NCBI GenBank assembly: GCA_947472795.1
Contig: CANJBL010000004.1
Span: 158,634-222,633, forward strand
Direction of reading: 5' to 3'
DNA length: 64,000 nucleotides
Source: Fidelibacterota bacterium
Lineage (GTDB): Bacteria > Pseudomonadota > Alphaproteobacteria > Rhodospirillales > Rhodospirillaceae
Part shown: in pieces, positions 8,837 through 17,374 of the stretch
How the letters are laid out: every line of letters begins with the position of its first letter
How positions within the stretch are numbered: position 1 is the stretch's first letter
Made by a program: the position numbers and the translations under genes
The notes under the pieces: generated by a model
Seen by the model: the letters and a program-made list of their open reading frames with translations, nothing else
The model's database searches: none
Told to the model about the DNA's origin: nothing

Positions 8837-9730
8837 ATGACACATGTGACGCGCGAGCGCCGGAGAGCCTTGCCTTTCGAGGGCACCGTCGACGACATCC
8901 ATAAAACTCTGGCCCGCTTCAACCAAGAGCGTTTCCGCCCGGCCCTTCCCGGCACACTCCTGTTTGAGCCCGGCCAGAACCTTGCCTTAGAGCAGATGGA
9001 AGTGGGTTTTGTCGAAAACATGCGCAACGACGTGCAGGCCTATCTTGCCGACATGCCGCAAGACGCACCCAGTTTCATGACCTGGTTCGAATCTCTCAAG
9101 GCGTGGGCGCCGGGCCAGAACGATCGGCTTTTCCCCTGGCTTGCAACGCAGGCGTCTTTTGACCAGATGAAATGGTTCTTGCAGCAGGAAGTCGCTGGTG
9201 AAGCGGGCTTTGAAGATTTAGTCGCGCTCACGCAGGTCAAGATGCCGACGCGTGTGAAGCTGGAAATGGCGCGCAACTACTGGGACGAGATGGGACGCGG
9301 CCACGAAAAAGGCATGCATGGGCCGATGCTGCGGCGCTTGGCGCGTCACTTCGGAATCAAGGCAGATATTTCCGCAACGGTTCCGGAATCCCTCGCCCTC
9401 GGAAACTTGATGAGTGCGCTCGACGCGCACCGCCAATACGCCTATCACTCCGTCGGAGCTCTCGGCGCCATCGAACTCACGGCGCCAGGCCGGGCCCAGG
9501 ACGTTCGCCTGGGGCTTGAGCGCCTGAAGGTTCCGCACAAGGTGAGCCACTATTTCACCCTGCATGCCGTGCTGGATGTTAAACATGCCGCCGCTTGGAA
9601 CAGTGAAGTCATCCTGCCCCTCGTCCTGCAAGACTTCAGATGCGCGCGCTATATCGCCGAAGGCGCATTGATGCGCCTGCTCTGCGGCCAACGCTGCTTT
9701 GATGTCTATCGGGAGCGCTTCGCAATCTGA
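8837..9730 (+). CDS. Heme-oxygenase-like diiron protein (iron-containing redox enzyme family)
   Basis: A 297-aa all-helical protein of the Haem_oxygenas_2 type. Putative iron ligands appear in the usual order: E in QQEVAGEAGFED, E/H in WDEMGRGHE, H in ALDAHRQYAYH, E in GAIE, then H-x3-D-x2-H in LHAVLDVKH. This ligand set resembles HDO enzymes such as UndA and SznF, which oxidise organic substrates with O2. I chose the ATG at 8837; an in-frame GTG at 8753 adds 28 residues without conserved features. It is transcribed away from the methyltransferase/ATP-grasp pair, with room for a shared promoter. Substrate unknown. Confidence 0.78.
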   Translation: MTHVTRERRRALPFEGTVDDIHKTLARFNQERFRPALPGTLLFEPGQNLALEQMEVGFVENMRNDVQAYLADMPQDAPSFMTWFESLKAWAPGQNDRLFPWLATQASFDQMKWFLQQEVAGEAGFEDLVALTQVKMPTRVKLEMARNYWDEMGRGHEKGMHGPMLRRLARHFGIKADISATVPESLALGNLMSALDAHRQYAYHSVGALGAIELTAPGRAQDVRLGLERLKVPHKVSHYFTLHAVLDVKHAAAWNSEVILPLVLQDFRCARYIAEGALMRLLCGQRCFDVYRERFAI

Positions 9731-9732
9731 CC

Positions 9733-10158
9733 TTAAGACATGAGTTGTGCGTCAAGGGTGATATTCGCCTTCAAGAGTTTAGAGACCGGGCAGCCTACCT
9801 TGGCTTTATTGGCAAGTTCCGTGAATCCCGCCTGATCGGTGCCAGGCACTTTGGCGCGGAGTGTGAGATGAACGGCGGTGATGGAAAAGCCGCCATCGAT
9901 CTGTTCCAGGGTTACATCCGCCGTTGTATTCATGCTGTCGGCTGTGAGGTTTGCCTCGCCCAGGATTTTCGAGAGCGCCATGGTGAAACAGCCGGCATGT
10001 GCGGCCCCAATCAGTTCTTCAGGATTGGTCCCCGGCTTGCCCTCGAAGCGCGCGGCGAAGCCATAGGGATAGTCCTTCAAGGCACCGCTCTGCGTTGAGA
10101 TGGCTCCCTTGCCATCCTTCAATCCACCCTGCCAAACCGCCGATCCCGACTTTTTCAT
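9733..10158 (-). CDS. osmC: OsmC-family peroxiredoxin
   Basis: A 141-aa cytoplasmic thiol peroxidase reducing organic hydroperoxides. Two family cysteines are present, in AAHAGCFTMAL and VGCPVSKLL, along with the N-terminal WQGGLKDGKG segment and the GTNPEELIGAAH stretch. Length is the family's usual size. AGGAGA lies upstream of the ATG at 10158. The stop is 2 bp from the end of the convergent diiron gene. The gene is divergent from a small protein/flavoprotein pair, consistent with a redox-stress neighbourhood. Confidence 0.93.
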   Translation of the reverse strand: MKKSGSAVWQGGLKDGKGAISTQSGALKDYPYGFAARFEGKPGTNPEELIGAAHAGCFTMALSKILGEANLTADSMNTTADVTLEQIDGGFSITAVHLTLRAKVPGTDQAGFTELANKAKVGCPVSKLLKANITLDAQLMS

Positions 10159-10308
10159 GGAATGTCTCCTAATGAATTTGTGACCTTATCGTACTCTCGC
10201 GAAAGCCCCGGACAAGCTGTTAATTCAATGCTTTTGACGGCGGAACAAAGCTCTCGGCGCACCGTTTTTCATTGAGGTATTTCACACACATTTCCAAGGA
10301 GAACGGAC

Positions 10309-10509
10309 ATGGCCAACCGCTTGCCGCCTATCCCTCCGGCCAATCGCGATCACAAAGCACCGCAAAAACATGTGCATCCCGATGCGGACGCAAATGAAGA
10401 CGATAAAGTGACAGGCCACGACAAGCGCCTGCGCAACGCCGACGAGCAAGGCGACACAGCCAACATGAAGCAAAACTTCATCCATCGGGGGCGTACCCAG
10501 AAGAGGTGA
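10309..10509 (+). CDS. Small conserved hydrophilic protein
   Basis: A 66-aa, highly charged protein without signal peptide or membrane segment. It begins NRLPPIPPANR and contains the GDTANMKQNF-H-x-G pattern, which I recognise as a short family of unknown function common in Alphaproteobacteria. A strong AAGGAGA Shine-Dalgarno lies 6 bases before the ATG. The stop is only 3 bases before the start of the next coding frame, so the two genes appear translationally linked. Function unknown; probably disordered. Confidence 0.75.
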   Translation: MANRLPPIPPANRDHKAPQKHVHPDADANEDDKVTGHDKRLRNADEQGDTANMKQNFIHRGRTQKR

Positions 10510-10512
10510 GTT

Positions 10513-11407
10513 CTGCTCGACTGTCTGATTATCGGGGGCGGACCCGCAGGGTTGACCGCAGCTGTGTATCTCGCGCGCTTTCGGCGCAAGGTGCTGGTCA
10601 TTGACGCCGGTGAAAGCCGCCTTAAGTCCATTGCGCTAACAAAGAATGTGGTCGGTTTCCCCGAGGGGGTATCCGGCCAGGACCTTTGGGAACGCCTGCA
10701 CCGCCATGCGCAACATTTCGGTGGGCTGATAGAAGCCGGTGTGGTCCGCCATCTTGAGCGCACCGTCGGTGGTTTCATTGCGCATACCGATACTGAAACG
10801 TACCGCGCCACGACGGTCCTTCTCGCCACGGGCGTGGTCGATGCGGACCCAGCCGTGCCGGGTTTGCCCAATGCCATGAAGAACGGTGTCATCAGGCCCT
10901 GCCCCATCTGCGACGGCTTCGAGGCCATCGACGCGGCGGTAGGTGTCATTGGTGCGGGCGCCAGAGCGCTGCATGAGTGTCGCTTCCTCAGGCTCTATAC
11001 CCGCGACGTCGCGGTTTTCACGAATGGAGCTGCCCACAACCTGACGGAAGACGAGGCCCGCGAGGTGGATGCGCTTGGGCTCAGAGTCAAACGAGACAGA
11101 ATCAAGTTGGGCGCGGTGCTGCCCGATGGAAAGAAGCAACTTACCTTGGACACCGGCGAAACCTTTGCCTGCGACATGCTCTACTCGGCGCTGGCCTCAA
11201 TCCCCAATTCCCAGCTCCTGCACGGTATGGATACAACGCTCGACCTCGACTCCTGCGTCGTCACCGCGGCTCATCAAGAGACCGCCATTGCAGGGACTGC
11301 TTGCTGCCGGCGATGTGGTGCAGGGCTTGGATCAGATCAATGTGGCCTCAGGCCACGCGGCCATTGCCGCCACACGTATCCACAACTTGTTACGCGAACG
11401 GCAATAA
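10513..11407 (+). pseudogene. Thioredoxin-reductase-like FAD/NAD(P) oxidoreductase, frameshifted near its 3' end
   Basis: Encodes a roughly 298-aa pyridine-nucleotide disulfide oxidoreductase. The FAD-binding GGGPAGLTAAVYLAR motif lies upstream of the first ATG/GTG/TTG-type start that keeps it, so initiation is probably at the CTG at 10513, preceded by AGAGGTGA. The redox motif CPICDGFE and a second GVIGAGARAL nucleotide-binding site are present. After the codons for AHQETAIAG the zero frame reads into non-family sequence and runs through the terminator to 11466. The +1 frame from about 11297 restores LLAAGDVVQGLDQINVASG, the conserved TrxR C-terminal FAD motif, and stops at 11407. One extra base near 11296 explains this: either a real mutation or a sequencing error. 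Confidence 0.8.
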
Positions 11408-11410
11408 AAA

Positions 11411-11438
11411 AACGGCCACCCCATCCGGGGTGGCCGTT
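11411..11438. terminator. Bidirectional hairpin terminator, end of cassette C1
   Basis: A perfect 12-bp stem, AACGGCCACCCC paired with GGGGTGGCCGTT around an ATCC loop. A run of A residues precedes it, giving a U-tract on the minus strand (downstream of the C1 operon), and TTT follows on the plus strand (downstream of the flavoprotein). Confidence 0.9.
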
Positions 11439-11458
11439 TGTAAAAGGCTTACGCGAAT

Positions 11459-12769
11459 CTAGTTAAACAGACCGACGGTGTGCCAGTAGAAGCCGGCGCC
11501 GAAGGCACCGTATGAGTTTTTGGGATCGGCTTCAGCTCCGCCCGTAAGCTTCATGCGATCAATATTGTCGGCGTTACCATAAACGACAGTGTGGCGATTG
11601 TTGCCCTCGATATCACCGGGCTTCTTGTCGTCGACAAAAGTGTAGAGTGGGCTACCGCGATAGGACCACTGCTTGGAACCGTCCGCGCGCGTGTCAACTT
11701 CCCAGAAACCTGAGGAGACCGCATTGGCAGGAGCGACCAACGGCTTCCAACTCTTCAGGCAGTCATCTACGCAACCGACCGTGCCCACAGCCTTGGCTTC
11801 ATTGTAAGAGTAGCGATAGCCGCCCCGGCTTTCCCGCCCGCCGTACTGCAGCTTCTGACGCGATTCCGTATAAAGCGTGAGGCCCTTCGCGGTGGTCATG
11901 ATCGGACCGCGCAGGGCGAGCACATCGATATTCACGCCTGCGGGCTGAAAATGCCGGGTGGCCAAAGCCACGCTGGCGTCTTTCTGCTCCACCGTGCCGT
12001 TGATGTCGCCGGCAGAGTAATCGCCGTTATAGGTGTAAAGACGCTGGCCTTTGTACGCCCACTGCTGGGTGCTGTCTTCGCGGGTCAGGATCGTGAAGTC
12101 ACCCATGGCCTGCGCGGCCCCCGGCGCATAGACCGGCATCCACATGGTTGGATTCTTTGGCTGGCCCTTGATTACGTACATGACCATGCCGGTGCCTGGC
12201 ACCGAAAAACCATACCCATTGGCGACCGCGAGCGTGGTGAGTTCGATGCCAGCCGGCGTCGGCGTGGACTTCTCGGGCAGGAACGCAGCCCGCTTCCAAC
12301 CCTCTTTGGGCGAATAGGCCTTGCTGCCAAAGTCCAGAGCTTCTTTCGCCGCGCCCTTCACCACGTCCTTGCCTGAGGGCGGGTCGCCCGCCGGATCGGT
12401 GCCGGAATAGGTGTAAAGCGGCTGACCCTGATAGGCCCACTGCTTCGCGCCATCCGCGCGGGTGACAAAGCTCCAGGCACCAAAGGCCGCAGCTCCCTTG
12501 GCAGCGATGAACGGCGGGAATTCCTTGGCGCAATCATCGGCACACTTGGCAGTGTTCGCCGCATCCGCGTTGGAGGTATAGAGCGGCTTGCCGTCGGCGG
12601 TACCGAGCCGCCGCCAGACGAGCTTCTGTTGGTTGTCGGTCACGTCGACCAACGTAATGCCAGCCGGCGTAGAGATCGGCACGCTGTCGTCGGCTGCAGA
12701 CACTGTGCCCGCAGCCAGACCAAGAGCCAGAACCGAAGCCGCCGAGAGAGCAGAATGACGCATGTTCAT
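11459..12769 (-). CDS. C1: secreted Y-x4-D repeat protein (Lipoprotein_15/COG4315 type)
   Basis: A 436-aa secreted protein of four related repeats. A repeat has the form G-x-LYT..D..C...CAKEF-P...G.W..V.RADG.KQWAY.G.PLYTY..D.PGD, matching the Y-x4-D secreted repeat (PF03640). The first and last repeats keep a CxxxC pair (CADDC, CVDDC); the middle two lack it. A Sec signal peptide (MNMRHSALSAASVLALGLAAGTVSA) sets the start at 12769, 6 bases after AGGAG; the open frame upstream of it is not coding. There is no lipobox. The C-terminus GAGFYWHTVGLFN is shared with other cassette copies. It is the last gene of C1, 10 bp after the DUF1552 gene. Molecular role unknown. Confidence 0.88.
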   Translation of the reverse strand: MNMRHSALSAASVLALGLAAGTVSAADDSVPISTPAGITLVDVTDNQQKLVWRRLGTADGKPLYTSNADAANTAKCADDCAKEFPPFIAAKGAAAFGAWSFVTRADGAKQWAYQGQPLYTYSGTDPAGDPPSGKDVVKGAAKEALDFGSKAYSPKEGWKRAAFLPEKSTPTPAGIELTTLAVANGYGFSVPGTGMVMYVIKGQPKNPTMWMPVYAPGAAQAMGDFTILTREDSTQQWAYKGQRLYTYNGDYSAGDINGTVEQKDASVALATRHFQPAGVNIDVLALRGPIMTTAKGLTLYTESRQKLQYGGRESRGGYRYSYNEAKAVGTVGCVDDCLKSWKPLVAPANAVSSGFWEVDTRADGSKQWSYRGSPLYTFVDDKKPGDIEGNNRHTVVYGNADNIDRMKLTGGAEADPKNSYGAFGAGFYWHTVGLFN

Positions 12770-12779
12770 GAGTTTCTCC

Positions 12780-14126
12780 TTACGCCAAAACTTCAGAGAT
12801 GGGGGTAGAGACTTTGTTGGAGGCCGTGCCCCAATCGCCCAGCGCCACACCCATGGACTGCATGACGGTGTAGCTGACGCGCGTGGCGGCATCGCCGGGC
12901 TTCGGAATATGCATACCGGTCTTCAAGCGGCCGTTGGCGCTTCCCAGCGTAATGATCGGGTAGTTGCGTACCGAGTGCAGGCGCGGCGCCCCGTGGTCGG
13001 TGAAAGCGAACACAACCATGCGATCAAGCAGGGTCTTGTCGCCTTCCTGGATGCTGTCCATGGCTTTGGCGAAGTCGTGCAGCGCCTGCATGTACAGGGA
13101 CTGGAACCAGGCGCATTTGACCTGATACCCCAGCGTCGCATCCACCGGTTCCTCGTGCGTATAGGTGTGATGGTTGGTGGAATCGCCCTGGCGCAAGAGG
13201 CCGGACATTCCAGCCGTGATGGCAGAGCTCACCACGCGTGTCTGGCCGCAGGCCAGCGCATGGGCAAAGAGCCCGGCAAAGAGGTTATGGCGCTCCATGG
13301 CATCGGTGGCCATGGTCAGCACTTGTTTCTTCTCCTCTTCCAGTTCACCCGGCTTGCTGCACGCCGGAAGCGGTTCGGGCTTCTGCAGCTGCACATCGAG
13401 CTTGGTCTCCAGCGCGCGCAGCGACGTGAAGTAGTTGTCGAGCTTCTGGCGGTCGGCAGCGCCTAGGTCGCGCATCAGCTCCTCGCGGCGCTCCTTCACG
13501 GCAGAGAGTGCGGAACGGCGCACCATGACGCCGGTGTCGGGAGCGAACTCGGCGGCGTTGGGATCGCGGAACTCAGGCCCGAAAATGCGCGCATATAGCG
13601 CATGCGGCGAAATCTCGGCCGGCTGGCGGCCGTTGTCGCTGCGCGCACTCCAGCAGGCTTTCGGATCGCCGTCGCAAGCCACTTCCAGTGAGCGGAAGCG
13701 CGTGCCATTGCCGATGACGTTGCCGACGACCGTATCGATGCTGTTGGAGTAATCGCCCGTGCCCACGACCTTGCCCGTCATGATGCCTTGCACGCCTGTG
13801 AAGTGCGTGCCGTTGCTCTGGCCGTCCAGGAACACTTCGCCGCCCGAGAAGAGGTTCATCTTCTTCTGGAAGGGCTTCAACGGTTCGAGTTGGACCGGCA
13901 GCTGGTAGTCGGCGCCGGCGGTCTTCGGCACCCAATTCCCTTCGCCGAGGCCAAGGCCCCAGAACCAGGTCGCAAAGCGCGGCGGGATCGGTGCGCCCGT
14001 GGCGGCGAAAGCATCGCCGTTCTCGTCGAGCATGCAGTCCAGGATCGGCAGGCCAACGGTGACAGCGCTTCCGGCCAGCATGCCTTTCAGCACACGGCGG
14101 CGGTTCAACTTGTCCAAAGCTCTCAT
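12780..14126 (-). CDS. C1: DUF1552 protein, Tat-exported
   Basis: A 448-aa exported protein of the DUF1552 family (PF07586), whose biochemical activity is not established. The N-terminus NRRRVLKGMLAGSAVTVGLP is a Tat-like signal. Conserved blocks follow: RFATWFWGLGLGEGNWVP, HFTGVQG, FRSLEVACDGDPK, FGPEFRDPNAAEF, LDNYFTSLRALETKLDVQLQKPEPLPAC, ALACGQTRVV, NHHTYTHEEPVD and DHGAPRLHSVRNYP. The repeated His/Asp clusters suggest a metal site. It lies between the DUF1592 gene (12 bp away) and the repeat-protein gene (10 bp away), so a joint function is likely. Confidence 0.9.
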   Translation of the reverse strand: MRALDKLNRRRVLKGMLAGSAVTVGLPILDCMLDENGDAFAATGAPIPPRFATWFWGLGLGEGNWVPKTAGADYQLPVQLEPLKPFQKKMNLFSGGEVFLDGQSNGTHFTGVQGIMTGKVVGTGDYSNSIDTVVGNVIGNGTRFRSLEVACDGDPKACWSARSDNGRQPAEISPHALYARIFGPEFRDPNAAEFAPDTGVMVRRSALSAVKERREELMRDLGAADRQKLDNYFTSLRALETKLDVQLQKPEPLPACSKPGELEEEKKQVLTMATDAMERHNLFAGLFAHALACGQTRVVSSAITAGMSGLLRQGDSTNHHTYTHEEPVDATLGYQVKCAWFQSLYMQALHDFAKAMDSIQEGDKTLLDRMVVFAFTDHGAPRLHSVRNYPIITLGSANGRLKTGMHIPKPGDAATRVSYTVMQSMGVALGDWGTASNKVSTPISEVLA

Positions 14127-14138
14127 GGCGCTTCTCCC

Positions 14139-15776
14139 CTACTTCTGTGCGGCGGCAACTTGGCGCGCCGGCACGGTGTAAACAACATCACTCAACGCAA
14201 TCCGGCGCATCAGTTCCAGCACATTGTACTTGCTGTCCTTGAAGGCGGCTTCGATCTTGGGCCAATCGGCATCCTGGGACGCCGGCAGGCGTCCGGCAGC
14301 AAACCCGAAAGCGCGCTTCGCCACGCACGACACCACTGCCGGGTCGTCGTGCAGAACTTTCGCGAGACCAATGGGTCCCTCGAACTTCACGCCGGAGAGT
14401 TCACCGGTCGTGTCGATAACGACGCCGTTCTCCTTGGTGCGGAAGCCGCCGGCAGAATCGAAGTTCTCCAGCGCCAATCCAATCGGATCGGTGATCTTGT
14501 GGCAGCCGGCGCACATGGCTTCCGAACGGTGCGCCGTCAGGCGGTCGCGCGTTGTCTTGTATTGCGGATTAGACGTGTCCTGCACGAACTTGAAGTCCAC
14601 GTTGCCCGGCGGCGGCGGCACCTTCTGGCACAGAATGTTCTCGCGCAAAGCTTTGCCGCGAGCCGTGGGCGAGGAGCGCCCCGCCGGCGAGTACAGCGCC
14701 ACGAAGCTCGCCTGGGCCAAGAGGCCGGCGCGCGGGTCGCCTTCCTTATATGTGTAGGGCTGCCAGTGCATGGGCTGGCCGTTATCGGTCTTTTCCGGCA
14801 AAGGTACGTTGTAAAGAGCGGCCAGTGAACGCGTCAGATACGTATGCGGTGTGGTGAACAGATCGCGGTAGTCGCCGCGCCGGACCATGACGTGATCCAC
14901 GATGGTCTTCAGCGTCTGTTCTTGGGAATCCTCTTTCACGGTGATGGTGTAGCGCGGAAAGAAAGTCGGGTCCTTGGCCAGGACTTCAAACTCCGAGAAG
15001 CCCAGCATGTCCGAGAAGAAGGCGCGCAAGCCCCCTTCCATGCGCGAGCTGGAGATCATGCGGTCCACTTGGCGCTGCAGGCCTTCCTGGGTGTGGATGG
15101 AGCCGTTCTCGGCCGCCTTCAGAAGCGCATCGTCTGGTACCGAGTTCCACAGGAAGAAGCTCAAGACCGAAGCCTTGGAGTAGCCGTCCAGGCGGCGCTG
15201 GCCGCTAGCATCGGTTTCCGTGCGCTTGTAGCGGAACAGGAAGTCCGGAGAGATCAGCATCTCGGCAAGACTTGTGGACAGGCCGGCGTAGAAGTCATGC
15301 AGCTTGGCAGCGGACTCTGCAGCCACGCGCACCTGCGTGCCCAGTTCGTTTTCGTTCAAGCTCCGCCGATACAATAGACGGCCGATAAGGCTGATGAATT
15401 GCTTGGCGCAGGCGTCGTCAGCCGCATTGGCGGCCTGTGGCTTGCAATGCACGAAGGTGTCGCGGTGACGCGCGTCGATCACTTGAGCCGCGACCCCACG
15501 CGCCATGTCGTCATAACGTTCGATGCCAGTGTCGCTGATGCTCACCGAACGCGCGCCGATGGCCAGCAAGCCATCCGTGCGGATCTCAGGCTCGAAGCGG
15601 CCCTGAATGCTGATCGTGGGCCCAAAGACATCGGCGATGATCTGCTTGTATTGCCCGGGGCTGAGGCGCAGCGACAGCGGCAAGTCGCCGGCAGCATCAT
15701 CGGCGGCGGAAGCACCAGCCGAGAGAGCGAACAAACTCGCGCCAACCGCAAGGCCACGCCACAAGGAAAAAGTCAT
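14139..15776 (-). CDS. C1: DUF1592-type multidomain exported protein with heme c motif
   Basis: A 545-aa periplasmic protein. The domain order fits the PSD/PSCyt families: DUF1587-like (LRLSPGQYKQIIADVFG), DUF1595-like (ACAKQFISLIGRLLYRR), DUF1592 (YSKASVLSFFLWNSVPDD), DUF1588 (RAGLLAQASFVALYSPAGRSS) and DUF1585 at the C-terminus. A CAGCH motif at Cys422-His426 should bind one heme c covalently, suggesting electron transfer or oxidative chemistry. The start at 15776 gives a Sec signal peptide (MTFSLWRGLAVGASLFALSAGASA) with GGGAG upstream. It sits 27 bp after the TRGY gene and 12 bp before the DUF1552 gene. Confidence 0.9.
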   Translation of the reverse strand: MTFSLWRGLAVGASLFALSAGASAADDAAGDLPLSLRLSPGQYKQIIADVFGPTISIQGRFEPEIRTDGLLAIGARSVSISDTGIERYDDMARGVAAQVIDARHRDTFVHCKPQAANAADDACAKQFISLIGRLLYRRSLNENELGTQVRVAAESAAKLHDFYAGLSTSLAEMLISPDFLFRYKRTETDASGQRRLDGYSKASVLSFFLWNSVPDDALLKAAENGSIHTQEGLQRQVDRMISSSRMEGGLRAFFSDMLGFSEFEVLAKDPTFFPRYTITVKEDSQEQTLKTIVDHVMVRRGDYRDLFTTPHTYLTRSLAALYNVPLPEKTDNGQPMHWQPYTYKEGDPRAGLLAQASFVALYSPAGRSSPTARGKALRENILCQKVPPPPGNVDFKFVQDTSNPQYKTTRDRLTAHRSEAMCAGCHKITDPIGLALENFDSAGGFRTKENGVVIDTTGELSGVKFEGPIGLAKVLHDDPAVVSCVAKRAFGFAAGRLPASQDADWPKIEAAFKDSKYNVLELMRRIALSDVVYTVPARQVAAAQK

Positions 15777-15803
15777 CTCGTCACTCCCAAAAACATGCAC
15801 GCG

Positions 15804-16949
15804 CTAATTGGCAACTTTAATACCCGTGTTTGCCGCAACAGTGCTTTCTTCTCCACCGCCGGGAACGGCCACGATCTTGCCGCTGTCATCGGCCAGGAAC
15901 GCCGGGATCGCTTCCATGCGGTAGGTGCCAGAAATCAGACGGTTTTGACCCGTCTTTGGATCCGGATCGGCGTCCGCCATCTTCTTCAGCGCGTGATACA
16001 TGCCAATGGAGTCAGCGCCATTGGCGGGGCGCGAGGTGTACATGTAGGCGAAGTCCTGCCATTTCAGATAACCGCCCCAGTAGCCCACGATCTTCTCCGG
16101 CGTCACCTGCATGCGCATGTGCGCATTTTTCAGGGCGATGTCGAAGTAGAAAGGATGCTCGGCTTCAAGGTAGAGATCCTTCGGCGTGATAGTAAGCATG
16201 CCGTTTTTAATCTCGGCCTGGAATTCGTTGTGCGAACGCTTGCTAGATTCCATGATGTAGGTGGCGTTGCTGAGCACGTTGCCGGTGGCGTCGCGCTGCA
16301 GATGCTGGGTCAGACGATCAAGAATGACCGTCACTTTTCCGTCCTTGGAAAGATCGTCGCCCACGAGGCGCAAGGACCAACCTGGTGCTGAATCGATCAT
16401 CAGGTTCCAGGAAAGTTCTTCCGGATAAGGTTTTCCCGGCGGAACCGCGCGGAAGGAATCCAAACAACCCACCGCGCGCCACAGTTGGTTGTCGATCATC
16501 TGATGCGTGTCCGGGTCTTCAAACTTCTGGGCGGTCTTGCTGCTGAGGTCAAAGCCGTAAGCGAACTTGCCTGTAACCATCTCGATCTGCGGGTCTTCGG
16601 TGGCTTCCGGATAATTGAAGATCGGCACCGGCCGGTCGTTCAGCTTGGCATTGACGTTGATGCGCTTGGTGAACTCCGGCGTCAGCTGGGCGCCTGAGTC
16701 TTGCACAATCTGCAGCGCTTCTTCCTTGGTGTAGCCGATGCCCATCAACTGACGCACGTTCAGGTTTACCTGTCCGCCGTTCTTGTCCAAAGGACAGTTG
16801 GCCTTGAAATCCACGACGTTGGTCGCCGTCGCGAACCAACTGACGATGTACCCGCGCGTTTCAGCGTGCGATGGAGATGCGGACAAGCCGGCACCAACCC
16901 CCGCTAAAACACAGACCAGATGACGCAGACGTTGTGACTTCAGGGCCAT
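15804..16949 (-). CDS. C1: secreted TRGY-family protein of unknown function
   Basis: A 381-aa exported protein that I cannot assign to a named domain. The start at 16949 has AGGAGG 6 bases upstream and yields a signal peptide ending SPSHA. The mature protein begins ETRGYIVSWFATATN. Blocks shared by all five copies in this window include VTGKFAYGFDL, DNQLWRAVGC, APGW, GDDLSKDGKVT, LKNAHMRM, YTSRPANGAD and DPDPKTGQNR. Conserved acidic and aromatic residues with beta-rich spacing suggest a globular binding protein or enzyme. It is the first gene of C1 and its upstream gap of about 425 bp separates it from a divergent LysR gene. Confidence 0.85.
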   Translation of the reverse strand: MALKSQRLRHLVCVLAGVGAGLSASPSHAETRGYIVSWFATATNVVDFKANCPLDKNGGQVNLNVRQLMGIGYTKEEALQIVQDSGAQLTPEFTKRINVNAKLNDRPVPIFNYPEATEDPQIEMVTGKFAYGFDLSSKTAQKFEDPDTHQMIDNQLWRAVGCLDSFRAVPPGKPYPEELSWNLMIDSAPGWSLRLVGDDLSKDGKVTVILDRLTQHLQRDATGNVLSNATYIMESSKRSHNEFQAEIKNGMLTITPKDLYLEAEHPFYFDIALKNAHMRMQVTPEKIVGYWGGYLKWQDFAYMYTSRPANGADSIGMYHALKKMADADPDPKTGQNRLISGTYRMEAIPAFLADDSGKIVAVPGGGEESTVAANTGIKVAN

Positions 16950-17374
16950 GGCAAACCTCCTCTTCATCCGTACGCCGGATGTGCTGGCTGTCGTGAAGAA
17001 AGATCCTCGCAATATTTCTGTGGGCCATGCGCGAGATCATCGGCGAAATCATGCGCCGCACGCAGGCACAGAAAACCAAAACTAGATCTCATTTCGCGCC
17101 TCTCCCCCCCCGGAATGCAGATATAACCTGCAGTTGAGTACAGCGAAAATAACAAGCCAATAACGTGAATAAGCTCTTGGCGATAAGGCCAATATTAGCT
17201 TAAGGCCCGATGGCTGGATAGGTTTGTGGTGGTGACAAAACCGGCGATTTTTGGTCACTTTCTGGTGACTTTTGAGATGCCATTGCGGTGAATGGCCCGC
17301 CTGTATGTTAATCTGCGGACTGTTGCACTCAGGTTGAGCCTCATAGGGCTGACCTTGGGGAGGACTGAGGACGC
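16950..17374. other. 425-bp divergent intergenic region between C1 and the LysR gene
   Basis: No gene is supported here. The segment is richer in A+T near 17140-17240 than its neighbours, and must hold the promoter of cassette C1 (minus) and of the LysR gene (plus). I did not find a convincing operator palindrome by eye. Confidence 0.6.
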
